Of a stretch of 64,000 nt of DNA, positions 54,997 to 63,194 are shown piece after piece (the stretch's first letter is position 1; each line of letters opens with the position of its first letter). Source of the DNA: Polyangium mundeleinium (GTDB lineage Bacteria; Myxococcota_A; Polyangia; Polyangiales; Polyangiaceae); contig NZ_JAQNDO010000001.1 in the NCBI RefSeq assembly GCF_028369105.1, positions 11,378,501 through 11,442,500 on the forward strand, given 5' to 3'. The notes beneath the pieces are model-generated. The model saw only the letters and a program-made list of their open reading frames with translations, was not told where the DNA came from and did no database searches. The position numbers and the translations under genes were made by a program.

Positions 54997-55693
54997 TCGC
55001 TCATCCCCGCGTAGGCTCGAGCTCGCGGGGGTGCCTCCGGCTGCGTTCGCGCTGAGCGAACTCGGCCGTTATCCTTCCTTCGCTCATCATCCGACCTGCG
55101 GGCGGCACGATCATCACCTCGTCCGCCCGTTTGGCGTGCCCTTGTGCCTGGGCTGTGCCTGCATGTACCCCGGCATCGCGGTCGCGCTCATCGCCCTTTT
55201 CTTCGTTTCACCTACGCACGACGTGGCGACCGCTTTCAAGGTCGCCATGGCGGCCCTCGGCTGCGCCGTGCCGACCTTCTTTCAGCCCTTCATCCAGCGC
55301 CGCTGGTACAAGATCCCCGCGCGATTCGTCCTCGGCGTGGGCTTTGGCCTCGTCATCGGCGCCGCCTGGCTCCTGCCGAACACCCTTTTGGGTTGGGCCA
55401 TCCGCGCCGCGCTCGTCGTGACGACCCTCGGCCTCGGCACGGCGGCATTACGCCTCCGCGCCAAACGCCTTGACGACCCGTGCAAGAGCTGCCCCTGGGG
55501 CACCTTCCCGGTCTGCGCGCACAACCTGCCGGCGCTGCGTCGCATCCGAGAGCAGCAGGGGCCCGACCCGTTCGTCGACTCGCTCCTCGCGGAGCTCGAG
55601 CCCCTCGCGCCCTACCCGCCTCGCCTCGGCGAAACCCCCCCGGTCCCGCGGCCGGGCCAGTTCCAGTTCCACGCCCCGCCGCCGAACCTCTGA
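54989..55693 (+). CDS. DUF2085-like Cys-rich membrane protein
   Basis: A 234-residue membrane protein, GTG start inside the end of the upstream small gene (8-nt overlap). The segment H-P-T-C-G-R-H-D-H-H...P-L-C-L-G-C-A-C-M-Y-P-G preceding the first helix resembles the C-H-x-x-x-x-R-S...P-x-C-x-R-C-x-G-x-Y-x-G signature of DUF2085 membrane proteins. About four membrane helices follow. After the last helix a second Cys cluster appears (C-K-S-C-P-W-G-T-F-P-V-C), then a soluble Pro-rich tail. The Cys/His groups may bind zinc or iron-sulfur. Function unknown. Convergent with the PhaC gene, 12 nt apart. Confidence 0.7.
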   Translation: MADRSSPRRLELAGVPPAAFALSELGRYPSFAHHPTCGRHDHHLVRPFGVPLCLGCACMYPGIAVALIALFFVSPTHDVATAFKVAMAALGCAVPTFFQPFIQRRWYKIPARFVLGVGFGLVIGAAWLLPNTLLGWAIRAALVVTTLGLGTAALRLRAKRLDDPCKSCPWGTFPVCAHNLPALRRIREQQGPDPFVDSLLAELEPLAPYPPRLGETPPVPRPGQFQFHAPPPNL

Positions 55694-55705
55694 TCGAAGC
55701 GAAGA

Positions 55706-56836
55706 TCAGGTCTCCGTCCACGGATCGGAGCGCTTCGCGATCCACCCGGCGACCTTCGGCCAGATCTGCTTCGGGCCTTTGCTCGACGTCGACAAACCGA
55801 TGTGACCGACGGGGAAGCGCATGATCTCCTTGTCGGTGGAGCTCACGATCGTGTTCAGGATCTCGCTCGATTTCGGGGGCGCAATCGTGTCGTTGTCGGC
55901 GATGATGTTGAGCAGCGGGACCTTGATCGTCGAGAGGTCCACGGTCTGCCCGGCGACCTTCATGCGGCCGTTGCAGAAGTTGTTGTACTGGTAGCAATCC
56001 TTGATGTATTGCCGGTAGATCTCGCCGGGGAACTGCACGTTGTCCGAGGCCCAGTGCTCCATGCCGAGGAACGTGGTGACGAAGTCGGGGTCGTCGATCC
56101 GGCGGAAGACCTCGAGCCATTTCGTCATGCGCTGGACGGGCGCCATCGACGAGAAGCCCGTCTCCATGAGCTCGATCGGCACGTTGCCGTAGGCGTCGAC
56201 GAGCGCGTCCACGTCGAAGCGGTTCGGCTTCGTCCATGCGGCGAAGACGCCGCCCTCGTGGAAATCGACCGGCGTCGCCTGCGCCACGAAATTGCGGAGC
56301 CCCTGCGGGTGCAGCGCCGCATAAGCGAGCGCCATCGTGCCGCCCATGCAGTAGCCGTACATCGTGAGGTCCTTCGCGCCGCTGAGGCGCAGCGCCCACT
56401 TCACGGCGTTCTTGACGAGCACGTTGAGGACGTTGTCCCAGCCCATCCGCCGCTCGGCCGAGCCGGGCGTGCCCCAGTCGATCGCGTAGACGTCGAAGCC
56501 CTGGCCGACCATGAATTCGATGAGGCTACGGCCGGGCAGGAAGTCGAGGATGTAATACCGGTTGATGAGCGAGTAGACGAAGAGGATCGGCGTCGCGTGC
56601 TTGCGCACGGTGGGCTCGAAGCGGAGCAGGCGCATCTTGCCGTTCGTGTAGACCACCTTGTGCGGGGTCGGGGCGAGCGGGGGCTCGCCGACGTCCGCGG
56701 CGCGGAGGATGAACGGTTTTACGTAGTGGTACGGGCTCATCGAGCCCTTCTGCGCGGCGTGCAGGATCTCGCGCGAGAGCTCGATCTGTCCCTCCACGAA
56801 GGCGCGGAGGCGCTGGGTGGTCGATTGCGTCGTCAT
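55706..56836 (-). CDS. phaC: Class III-type polyhydroxyalkanoate synthase subunit PhaC
   Basis: A 376-residue synthase, matching the short class III PhaC (about 355-400) rather than class I/II (about 560-590). The nucleophile elbow is G-Y-C-M-G-G with Cys163; A-D-N-D-T-I-A-P and V-G-H-I-G-L-S supply the Asp and His of the catalytic triad. It polymerises (R)-hydroxyacyl-CoA to PHA at the granule surface. Class III enzymes need a PhaE partner, and the gene directly upstream encodes a PhaE-like protein. The ATG at 56836 lies 24 nt after it. The operon continues upstream with an acyl-CoA synthetase that may supply the hydroxyacyl-CoA monomers. Confidence 0.93.
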   Translation of the reverse strand: MTTQSTTQRLRAFVEGQIELSREILHAAQKGSMSPYHYVKPFILRAADVGEPPLAPTPHKVVYTNGKMRLLRFEPTVRKHATPILFVYSLINRYYILDFLPGRSLIEFMVGQGFDVYAIDWGTPGSAERRMGWDNVLNVLVKNAVKWALRLSGAKDLTMYGYCMGGTMALAYAALHPQGLRNFVAQATPVDFHEGGVFAAWTKPNRFDVDALVDAYGNVPIELMETGFSSMAPVQRMTKWLEVFRRIDDPDFVTTFLGMEHWASDNVQFPGEIYRQYIKDCYQYNNFCNGRMKVAGQTVDLSTIKVPLLNIIADNDTIAPPKSSEILNTIVSSTDKEIMRFPVGHIGLSTSSKGPKQIWPKVAGWIAKRSDPWTET

Positions 56837-56859
56837 GGCTTGTTCCGTCCTTCTCCTCG

Positions 56860-57315
56860 TCAGGAGGGGCGACCGGTCGCCGCGCTGCCGTTCGTGTTCG
56901 TCCGCGGAGCCTCGCCCCCTTGCGCCAGGGCACGGCTCTTTTCGAGCGCCTCGATCACGGCTTCGAGCTGGTACGAGAGCGCCTCGATCTGGTTCCTGAC
57001 GTCGCGCACCTCTTCGCGCAGATCGTCCATCTCCGTCGTGGTGGGCAGGCGGAAGAGGTGGAGCCAGTTCTCCTGGGCCTCGACGTACGCGGCGCGGGCG
57101 CGCAGGGCGCGATTCAAGGCGCCGCCCACGAGGTTCAGGTACCGCTCGCTGCCACCGAGGCGATCGAACGCCTTGGTCATGCCCTTCTCGGCGGCGACGA
57201 ACGCCTTGCCCGTCGGCGTCTCCGGCCCGAGCCAATGCCCGAGGCCCTTGACCACGCGGGTCAAGAGCTTGGGTTCCTTTTTCGCCACGGCATCCTCTCC
57301 CTCTCGCGCGCTCAC
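56860..57315 (-). CDS. phaE: PhaE-like PHA synthase subunit, short
   Basis: A 151-residue helical protein. The central Y-V-E-A-Q-E-N-W-L-H-L-F-R-L-P-T-x-x-E followed by a coiled coil (D-D-L-R-E-E-V-R-D-V-R-N-Q-I-E-A-L) matches the C-terminal part of PhaE, the activating subunit of class III PHA synthase. Known PhaE proteins are usually about 300-400 residues, so this one is less than half the usual size; the N-terminal region is missing, not frameshifted. The GTG at 57315 overlaps the upstream stop as GTGA; a GTG at 57288 with a stronger ribosome-binding site (GAGGGAGAGG) is an alternative start. It sits between phaC and the acyl-CoA synthetase. Confidence 0.7.
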   Translation of the reverse strand: MSAREGEDAVAKKEPKLLTRVVKGLGHWLGPETPTGKAFVAAEKGMTKAFDRLGGSERYLNLVGGALNRALRARAAYVEAQENWLHLFRLPTTTEMDDLREEVRDVRNQIEALSYQLEAVIEALEKSRALAQGGEAPRTNTNGSAATGRPS

Positions 57316-58853
57316 CGCGCGTACTTCTCTTTCAGCTCTCTCTTCAAAATCTTGCCGGCCGCCGAAATGGGCATCGCTTCCACGAAAATGACCGATTTCG
57401 GCACCTTGTATTTCGCGAGGTGGTCACGGCAATGGGCCAGGATCGCCTCCTCGGTCGTGCTCTCTCCGGGCTTCGTGATCACGATCGCCCGGCCGACCTC
57501 GCCCCATTTCTCGTCGGGAACGCCGATGACCGCGACCTGCGCCACGGCCGGGTGCTCGTAAAGGACCTTTTCGATCTCGGCGGGGTACACGTTCTCGCCG
57601 CCCGAGATGAACATGTCCTTCTTGCGGTCGGCGATGTAATAAAACCCGTCCTCGTCGACGCGCGCCATGTCGCCCGTGTGGAACCAGCCCCCCGCGTCCA
57701 CGGACGCCGCCGAGGCCTCGGGATTGTTGAAATACCCCGAACACGCGCTCGGTCCCTTCAGCACGAGCTCGCCGACCTCGCCCACGGGCAAGGGGCGGTT
57801 GTCGTCGTCGACGATCCGCGCGTCGATGAAATAATTCGGCTTGCCGATGCTGCCGGCCTTCGCCTCGGCATATTCGGGGTCCATCGAGAAGATCCCCGGG
57901 CCGAACTCGGTCATCCCGAACCCCTGCTTGAAGACGACGCCGTGTTTTTCCCGGTACGCGCGGATGAGCGGCACGGGCAAAGGCGCGCCGCCGCTCGTCA
58001 GGAAGCGCAAGGACGATAGCTTCGCCGATTCGAACCGCGGCGATTGCATCATCATCTGGTATTGCGTCGGCACGCAGAAGAGCACCGTCGCCTTCTCGCG
58101 CTCGATGAGCGAGAGCATGTCGTCGGCGGTCCATTTGCGCATGATGACCACCGTCCCGCCCAGCGTGAGCAGGGGCAACGTGTAGACGAAGAGCGCGCCC
58201 GTGTGGAACATCGGCGTGTGCGTGAGCGTCACGTCCCCGCGCGAGAGCTCGTGGACCACCGTGTTCAGCGTGTTCCACGCGATCATCCGGTAGGAAATCT
58301 TCGCGCCTTTCGGCAGGCCCGTCGTGCCGCCCGTGAAGAGCAGGCAAACGATGTCCTCGGCCTCCACCGCGTCATTTTTCACGGGCCGCGCCTCGCGCGC
58401 CTGCACCGTCTCCCCATACGGGCGGCTCCCCGCGATCCCCTCGCCGTCGAGGTGCAGCCACGTCTTGACGGACGCGCACGCGGAGAGGCCCGCGATCTCG
58501 CCGATCCCGGCGCGGAAATCGTCGCCGAAGAGCATGACCTTCGGCTCGGTCTGGTAGACGAGCTCGGCGATTTCACGCGGATGGCTGCGCCAATTGAACG
58601 GCACGAGCACCGCGCCGAGCTTGGCGCACGCGAAAAACGCGTCGAGGAACTCGACGCCGTTCATCGCGAGGATTCCGACGCGATCGCCCTTCGCGACCGC
58701 GGCCTCGTCCCGCAGGAAGCCGGCGAGCCGATTCGCGCGGCGGTTCATTTCGCGATACGAAAAGCGGCCCGCGTCCCCCTTGGCCACGTCGACGACGGCG
58801 AGCGATTCCGGGAAATACCGCTCACCGCGCTCCATCCAGTCCCCGATGTACAT
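57312..58853 (-). CDS. Acyl-CoA synthetase (AMP-forming ligase) of the PHA operon
   Basis: A 513-residue ANL-superfamily enzyme. The P-loop-like motif is L-F-T-G-G-T-T-G-L-P-K-G, the adenylation motif G-F-G-M-T-E-F, and the hinge and C-terminal domain G-W-F-H-T-G-D-M-A and G-G-E-N-V-Y-P-A-E-I-E. The conserved Lys of the C-terminal domain is in A-A-G-K-I-L-K. It activates a fatty acid to acyl-CoA using ATP. Its stop overlaps the PhaE-like GTG, so it belongs to the phaEC operon and probably provides acyl- or hydroxyacyl-CoA for polymer synthesis. A paralogue of similar length is encoded at 59963 on the opposite strand; both begin with an aromatic-x-G-D-W phrase. Confidence 0.92.
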   Translation of the reverse strand: MYIGDWMERGERYFPESLAVVDVAKGDAGRFSYREMNRRANRLAGFLRDEAAVAKGDRVGILAMNGVEFLDAFFACAKLGAVLVPFNWRSHPREIAELVYQTEPKVMLFGDDFRAGIGEIAGLSACASVKTWLHLDGEGIAGSRPYGETVQAREARPVKNDAVEAEDIVCLLFTGGTTGLPKGAKISYRMIAWNTLNTVVHELSRGDVTLTHTPMFHTGALFVYTLPLLTLGGTVVIMRKWTADDMLSLIEREKATVLFCVPTQYQMMMQSPRFESAKLSSLRFLTSGGAPLPVPLIRAYREKHGVVFKQGFGMTEFGPGIFSMDPEYAEAKAGSIGKPNYFIDARIVDDDNRPLPVGEVGELVLKGPSACSGYFNNPEASAASVDAGGWFHTGDMARVDEDGFYYIADRKKDMFISGGENVYPAEIEKVLYEHPAVAQVAVIGVPDEKWGEVGRAIVITKPGESTTEEAILAHCRDHLAKYKVPKSVIFVEAMPISAAGKILKRELKEKYAR

Positions 58854-58944
58854 GCTCTTGTTCTCCGCTCGCCGGCGCGTGCTTTTGGTGTTTCGCCCGG
58901 ACAGAGCCGAGCTTACGCGAGCTCGACGTGGCTTGGAAGGCCGC

Positions 58945-59202
58945 TCAAAGGAAGGGCGCGCCGAACGTGTCGCCCGCGCGCTCCGTTGCTTCGCGCGCCA
59001 TCCGCTGCCATTCCGCGGCGATACGCGCGCCGTAGAGGAGCGACGCCTGGCCGATGCGCGCCATGCCCCGCAGCACCAGCCCGATCTGCGCCGCGCCCGC
59101 CGTCTCCAGCGCGTCGAGCCCCTCGAACAAGTCCGCGTGCGCGCTCCGTCCCGGGAGGACTTCACGGGTTTGCTGCACCTGCGAATCCACTTGTTCGCTC
59201 AT
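58945..59202 (-). CDS. Small phasin-like protein
   Basis: An 85-residue helical protein with amphipathic stretches (L-F-E-G-L-D-A-L-E-T-A-G-A-A-Q-I-G-L-V-L-R-G-M-A-R-I-G-Q-A-S-L-L-Y is split by neutral residues into heptads). The size, lack of Cys and high Ala/Leu/Gln/Arg content are those of phasins, which coat PHA granules, although the sequence is short. GAGGAGCACGAG before the ATG is a strong ribosome-binding site. It lies between phaR and the phaC operon, and a perfect TTGTTGCA-C-TGCAACAA palindrome sits 101-117 nt upstream of its start, as expected for a PhaR-controlled phasin gene. Confidence 0.65.
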   Translation of the reverse strand: MSEQVDSQVQQTREVLPGRSAHADLFEGLDALETAGAAQIGLVLRGMARIGQASLLYGARIAAEWQRMAREATERAGDTFGAPFL

Positions 59203-59302
59203 CTCGTGCTCCTCACCCTTGCAGGATCGCCCTGCATTTCAGGCCAATCCCGTCCGTTGGGAGCCGAACCTAAACCCCGCCTTTTGCCGTGTCAAGCGGC
59301 CT

Positions 59303-59319
59303 TTGTTGCACTGCAACAA
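59303..59319. promoter_or_regulatory. Candidate PhaR operator 1
   Basis: TTGTTGCA-C-TGCAACAA is a perfect 8-1-8 inverted repeat in the gap between phaR and the phasin-like gene. The same half-site occurs upstream of phaR at 59897. PhaR family proteins are known to bind TGC-rich palindromes near phasin genes, so this is its likely target. Confidence 0.6.
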
Positions 59320-59322
59320 CGC

Positions 59323-59856
59323 TCAAGACTCGCGGCGCTTCTTGGAGACGATACGCTTGAGCTCGTCGAGCTCGCGGCGGAGCGCGGCGATCTCCTCGGC
59401 CTGCTCGTCGCGTTCGTTCGTGTCGGGCGGAGCGACCTGCTCCTCGGGCTCGGGATCCCGCGGCGAGGACCACGGCGTGCTCTTGCCGCCGCCGAGCATC
59501 GCGTTGAGGAAAGGGAGCGCGCCGAGGGGGCCGATCGGAAAGACACGCGCGCCCTTCTTCGCGAGCAAGTAGATGTCGAGCGCCCAGATCACGGTGCGCT
59601 CGAAGAACTCGGCCAGCGCGTCGTCGCCCATGCGGATGAGCTGGCGCAGGAGCGGCACCGGCAAGAGGCGCGCGGCGCCGCGGCTCTCCAGGATGATCTG
59701 CGCGAGCGTCGCCTGCGTCAGGTCGCGGCCCGTCTTCGCGTCGACGACCTCCACATCGTCGCCACGCCGGACGCGCGCTTCCACCTCTTCGAGCGTGACG
59801 TAACGACTCGCCTCGGTGTCGTACAGCCTCCGGTTGCCGTACTTCTTCACGACCAT
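59323..59856 (-). CDS. phaR: Polyhydroxyalkanoate synthesis regulator PhaR
   Basis: A 177-residue DNA- and polymer-binding repressor. The family signature is at the N-terminus: V-V-K-K-Y-G-N-R-R-L-Y-D-T-E...Y-V-T-L-E-E-V, the PHB/PHA accumulation regulator DNA-binding domain, followed by D-L-T-Q-x-x-L-x-Q-I-I-L-E. The central part L-L-R-Q-L-I-R-M-G is the second conserved block, and the C-terminus is charged coiled coil. PhaR represses phasin and its own gene until PHA granules form and titrate it. Two matching palindromes (59303-59319 and 59897-59913) flank this gene, fitting control of both the phasin-like gene and phaR itself. Confidence 0.92.
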   Translation of the reverse strand: MVVKKYGNRRLYDTEASRYVTLEEVEARVRRGDDVEVVDAKTGRDLTQATLAQIILESRGAARLLPVPLLRQLIRMGDDALAEFFERTVIWALDIYLLAKKGARVFPIGPLGALPFLNAMLGGGKSTPWSSPRDPEPEEQVAPPDTNERDEQAEEIAALRRELDELKRIVSKKRRES

Positions 59857-59896
59857 GCGGACGGTCGTACACCCCGATCGTCCAGATCGCAATCGC

Positions 59897-59913
59897 TTGT
59901 TGCGACGCAGCAA
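59897..59913. promoter_or_regulatory. Candidate PhaR operator 2
   Basis: TTGTTGC-GAC-GCAGCAA is an imperfect inverted repeat (one mismatch) matching operator 1 in both half-sites. It lies in the 106-nt gap between the divergent phaR and the second acyl-CoA synthetase gene, so it could control both. Confidence 0.55.
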
Positions 59914-59962
59914 TGCACGCGAGCCATTCCAGCGCGCACGCGGCTTTGCTACGCAGGGCGCC

Positions 59963-61495
59963 ATGCATCTCGGCGACTGGCTCGGACGACGCGCGGCGTT
60001 AACCCCGGACAAGGTAGCGCTGCTCGACAATGGAGCAGGCGGGCGGGCCGTGACGTACCGAGCCTGGGATCGCACGGCGAACCGCACGGCGCATTTCCTC
60101 CGGGAGAGGCTCGGGGTGCGGCGCGGCGACCGGGTCGCGGCGCTCGCGATGAACGACGTCGTGATGCTCGATCTCTGGTTCGCCTGCGGCAAGCTCGGCG
60201 CGATCTTCACGCCGCTGAACTACCGGCTGACGCCCAGTGAGCTCGGTCAGTACCTCGCCGCGACGACACCCGAGGTGCTCGTGTACGGGCCCGAGTTCGC
60301 CGCCACGAGCGAGGCGCTGCGGCGCGAGGCGAGCTTCGTCCCGCGCATGTTCGTGGCGACGCACGGCGCGTCGCGGGCGCGCGGGGACGACGTGGATCTC
60401 GGCGAACGCGACGCGGCCGCGGACAGGCCGCCGCCGGCGTTGCAAATCGGCTGGGACGAACCCTGGGTGCTCTGCGGGACGGGCGGGACGACGGGCACGC
60501 CGAAGGCCGCGATGCTGACGTACCGGTCGATCACCGCGAACGCGGTGAACACGATCTCGAGCTGGGGTCTGTCGTCCTCGGACGTGGCGCTGCTCAACGC
60601 GCCGCTCTTCCACACGGGCGGGCTCAACGTCTTCACGGCGCCGCTCGTGCTCGCGGGCGGCACGTCCGTGGTCTGTCGCGCCTTCGATCCGGACGAGGTG
60701 TACACGGGCGTGCGGGATCAAGGCGTGACGGTGTTCTTTGGTGTTCCAACGATGTTCCTCTCGTTGTCGCAGCATCGCCGGTTCGCCGAGGGCGAGCTCC
60801 GGAGCTTGCGCATCTGCATCAGCGGGGGTGCGCCGTGCCCGGAGCCGCTCTTCCACACGTACTGGGAGCGAGGGATCGACCTGAAGACGGGCTACGGGCT
60901 GACCGAGGCGGGGCCGAACAATTTCTGGCTGCCGCCCGCGGACGTGCGTCGCAAGGTGGGATCCGTGGGCGCGCCGCTGTTTTTCGTGGAGGCGCGGGTC
61001 GTCGATGCGGCGCGTGAGCCGGTGCGTCCGGGCGAGGTAGGCGAGCTCGAGGTGCGCGGTCCGCACGTCTTCGGCGGCTACTGGGGCCGGCCCGAGGAGA
61101 CGGCGAAGGTGGTGGTCGACGCCTGGTTACGGACGGGAGATCTCGCGCGCTGCGACGACGAGGGGCATTTCTACATCGCGGGCCGCAGCAAGGATCTCCT
61201 GATTTCCGGGGGCGAAAACGTGTATCCGGCCGAGATCGAGGCGGTGCTCGCGGCGCACCCGTCGGTCGCGGAGGTGGCGCTCATCGGCGTGCCGCACGAA
61301 AAATGGGGCCAGGTGGGCCGGGCGATCGTGGTGCTCGCCGCGGGCGCGTCGCCCGACGCGGAGTCGATCCTCGCGCACTGCCGCGCGCGGCTCGCGAAGT
61401 ACAAGGTCCCGCAGTCGGTCGTGTTCGCGGATGCGCTGCCGCGCACGGGCGCGGGCAAGATCGACAAGAAGGCGCTGGAACAACGACACGGCTGA
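59963..61495 (+). CDS. Acyl-CoA synthetase (AMP-forming), divergent from phaR
   Basis: A 510-residue ANL ligase with C-G-T-G-G-T-T-G-T-P-K (phosphate loop), G-Y-G-L-T-E-A (adenylate), W-L-R-T-G-D-L-A and I-S-G-G-E-N-V-Y-P-A-E-I-E, and the C-terminal catalytic Lys in G-A-G-K-I-D-K-K. It is a paralogue of the operon enzyme at 57312 but clearly diverged. It probably makes acyl-CoA from medium- or long-chain fatty acids. The start ATG at 59963 gives the family-typical N-terminus (H-L-G-D-W); an upstream extension runs over the phaR promoter. The candidate PhaR site 49-65 nt upstream suggests co-regulation with PHA metabolism. Convergent with the receiver-domain gene. Confidence 0.92.
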   Translation: MHLGDWLGRRAALTPDKVALLDNGAGGRAVTYRAWDRTANRTAHFLRERLGVRRGDRVAALAMNDVVMLDLWFACGKLGAIFTPLNYRLTPSELGQYLAATTPEVLVYGPEFAATSEALRREASFVPRMFVATHGASRARGDDVDLGERDAAADRPPPALQIGWDEPWVLCGTGGTTGTPKAAMLTYRSITANAVNTISSWGLSSSDVALLNAPLFHTGGLNVFTAPLVLAGGTSVVCRAFDPDEVYTGVRDQGVTVFFGVPTMFLSLSQHRRFAEGELRSLRICISGGAPCPEPLFHTYWERGIDLKTGYGLTEAGPNNFWLPPADVRRKVGSVGAPLFFVEARVVDAAREPVRPGEVGELEVRGPHVFGGYWGRPEETAKVVVDAWLRTGDLARCDDEGHFYIAGRSKDLLISGGENVYPAEIEAVLAAHPSVAEVALIGVPHEKWGQVGRAIVVLAAGASPDAESILAHCRARLAKYKVPQSVVFADALPRTGAGKIDKKALEQRHG

Positions 61496-61508
61496 GCGCC
61501 GCGCGTGA

Positions 61509-61886
61509 TCAGGCGGTGGCGCGCGGCGGGAGCGCGGCGCGCACTTGATCGACGAGGTGCGCTTCGGGCAGGTGCTTGGGGACCGCGCCGTGCACGCCCA
61601 TCACCTTCGCGAGGCGCTCGAGCGGCCCGGGCTCCATGTTGCTGCAGAGCAGCACCTTCACCGCGCCGCGGCCAAAGGCGTCGCGGATCATGCGGACGAG
61701 CAGGGGGCCGTCGAGCTTCGGCATGTTGACGTCGAGCAGCACGACGTCGCAGACCGTCTCGCGAATGGCCTGCAAACTGCCGAAGGGACCCCGGTGAAAC
61801 CGTGCCGAAAACCCCGCGCTCTCCAGGGTGCGCACAGCGCTTGCGCCGAAGGCCGCGTCGTCGTCGATGATCAGGATGCGCGGCAT
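61509..61886 (-). CDS. Orphan response regulator receiver-domain protein
   Basis: A 125-residue single receiver domain with no output domain. The acidic pocket is I-I-D-D-D near the N-terminus, the phosphoacceptor Asp is in V-V-L-L-D-V-N-M-P-K-L-D-G, the switch residue is Ser in L-L-C-S-N, and the conserved Lys is in V-P-K-H. It should receive phosphate from an unknown histidine kinase and act by protein contact. Position of the ATG at 61886 is supported by GGAAGGACGGTCCG upstream. No kinase gene is adjacent; the neighbours are the acyl-CoA synthetase gene (convergent) and glyQ (divergent). Confidence 0.9.
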   Translation of the reverse strand: MPRILIIDDDAAFGASAVRTLESAGFSARFHRGPFGSLQAIRETVCDVVLLDVNMPKLDGPLLVRMIRDAFGRGAVKVLLCSNMEPGPLERLAKVMGVHGAVPKHLPEAHLVDQVRAALPPRATA

Positions 61887-62199
61887 CGGACCGTCCTTCC
61901 GTGCGCGTTCCTCGGCGCACCCGACCAAGCTCACCGCGCCGTGCCGACGAGCGCGGCCTTGTTCGGGCCGAACCACCGAGAACCGTTACGCCCCTCCGAC
62001 CCCGAGGTGGCTTACTTAACGGGCGTCAGTTGTATGGCGCCTGGTCATTGCGGGTATCGCTCCTCCGCTGGGGCGTCAAGGGCGTTTTCCAGAACGGGCG
62101 GTTTGTTCAACGTGCGGCATCGGACCGGCGGGCGCCCCTCAGAGGCACGAGGACGGCGTCGACGAGCGCTCGGGCCTGGGGTATGGCTTGCCCGTCGCC
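61887..62199. other. Divergent intergenic region between receiver gene and glyQ
   Basis: This 313-nt stretch has no convincing coding frame. I find no T-box leader: there is no T-box-like sequence (T-G-G-N-A-C-C-G-C-G) and no strong terminator hairpin with a T-run. AT-richer bases near 62010-62040 (GGCTTACTTAAC) may hold promoter elements for glyQ, but no clear -35/-10 pair is seen. Confidence 0.35.
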
Positions 62200-63144
62200 A
62201 TGACGTTCCAAGACATCATCCTGACGCTCCAGCGCTTCTGGGCCGAGCGCGGCTGTCTCATCGTGCAGCCCTACAACTCCGAGGTCGGCGCAGGCACGTA
62301 CAACCCTGCGACGTTCCTCCGCGCGCTCGGACCGGAGCCGTGGAACGTGGCCTTCGTGGAGCCCTCGCGGCGGCCGTCGGACGGCCGCTACGGCGAGAAC
62401 CCGAACCGCGCGCAGCAGTTCCACCAGTTCCAGGTGATCCTGAAGCCGAGCCCGCTGAACATCCAGGAGCTCTACCTGGAGTCGCTCCGCGCGCTCGGCA
62501 CGGACCCGCTGCAGCACGACGTGCGCTTCATCGAGGACGACTGGGAGTCGCCGACGCTCGGCGCCTGGGGCCTCGGCTGGCAGGTGTGGCTCGACGGGCA
62601 GGAGATCTCGCAGTTCACCTACTTCCAGCAGATCGGCGGCATCGACTGCAAGCCGATCTCGGGCGAGCTGACGTACGGGCTCGAGCGCATCGCGATGTAC
62701 CTGCAGGACAAGGACAGCATGTACGACCTCGACTACTCGCGCGCCGGCGGGCACGTGGTGCGCTACGGCGAGCTCTACCAGCGCGCCGAGTGGGAGTGGT
62801 CAACCTACAACTTCGAGGAGGCCGATGTGGAGGAGCACTTCGCGGCCTTCGACAAGTGCGAGTCCGAGGTGAAGCGGCTGCTCTTCCGCGGCGTGGACGC
62901 GACGGCGAAGGGCGCAAAGCCCGACCCGAAGAAGGCGCTCGTGTTGCCCGCGTACGACTTCGTGGTGAAGGCTGCGCACCGGTTCAACGTGCTCGACGCG
63001 CGCGGCGCGATCAGCGTCACGGAGCGGCAGAGGTTCATCGGTCGCGTGCGCGCACTCGCGAGGCTCGTGGCGGAGAGCTATCTGGCGCAGAGGGAAGCGC
63101 TCGGGTACCCGCTGATGCCGAAGGTGGCCGAAGCGGCGGAGTAG
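62200..63144 (+). CDS. glyQ: Glycyl-tRNA synthetase alpha subunit
   Basis: A 314-residue class II aminoacyl-tRNA synthetase alpha chain, normal length for the alpha2-beta2 glycyl enzyme. The diagnostic phrases are all present: [28 protein letters not shown][11 protein letters not shown], [21 protein letters not shown] and [14 protein letters not shown]. It activates glycine and transfers it to tRNA-Gly together with the beta subunit GlyS. The usual glyS partner does not follow: a P-loop ATPase gene begins 50 nt downstream. GlyS must be encoded elsewhere. Confidence 0.96.
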   Translation: MTFQDIILTLQRFWAERGCLIVQPYNSEVGAGTYNPATFLRALGPEPWNVAFVEPSRRPSDGRYGENPNRAQQFHQFQVILKPSPLNIQELYLESLRALGTDPLQHDVRFIEDDWESPTLGAWGLGWQVWLDGQEISQFTYFQQIGGIDCKPISGELTYGLERIAMYLQDKDSMYDLDYSRAGGHVVRYGELYQRAEWEWSTYNFEEADVEEHFAAFDKCESEVKRLLFRGVDATAKGAKPDPKKALVLPAYDFVVKAAHRFNVLDARGAISVTERQRFIGRVRALARLVAESYLAQREALGYPLMPKVAEAAE

Positions 63145-63194
63145 CAAGCGCGGAGGTTGGCAGCCGGAGGGCGGTTGGGGCAGAGTGGCGGCGT

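Noticed and set aside
62032-62055. Sigma-54-like TGGCGC...TTGC upstream of glyQ
   Set aside because: The spacing between GG and GC is 12 instead of 10, and glyQ is not expected to be sigma-54 dependent.
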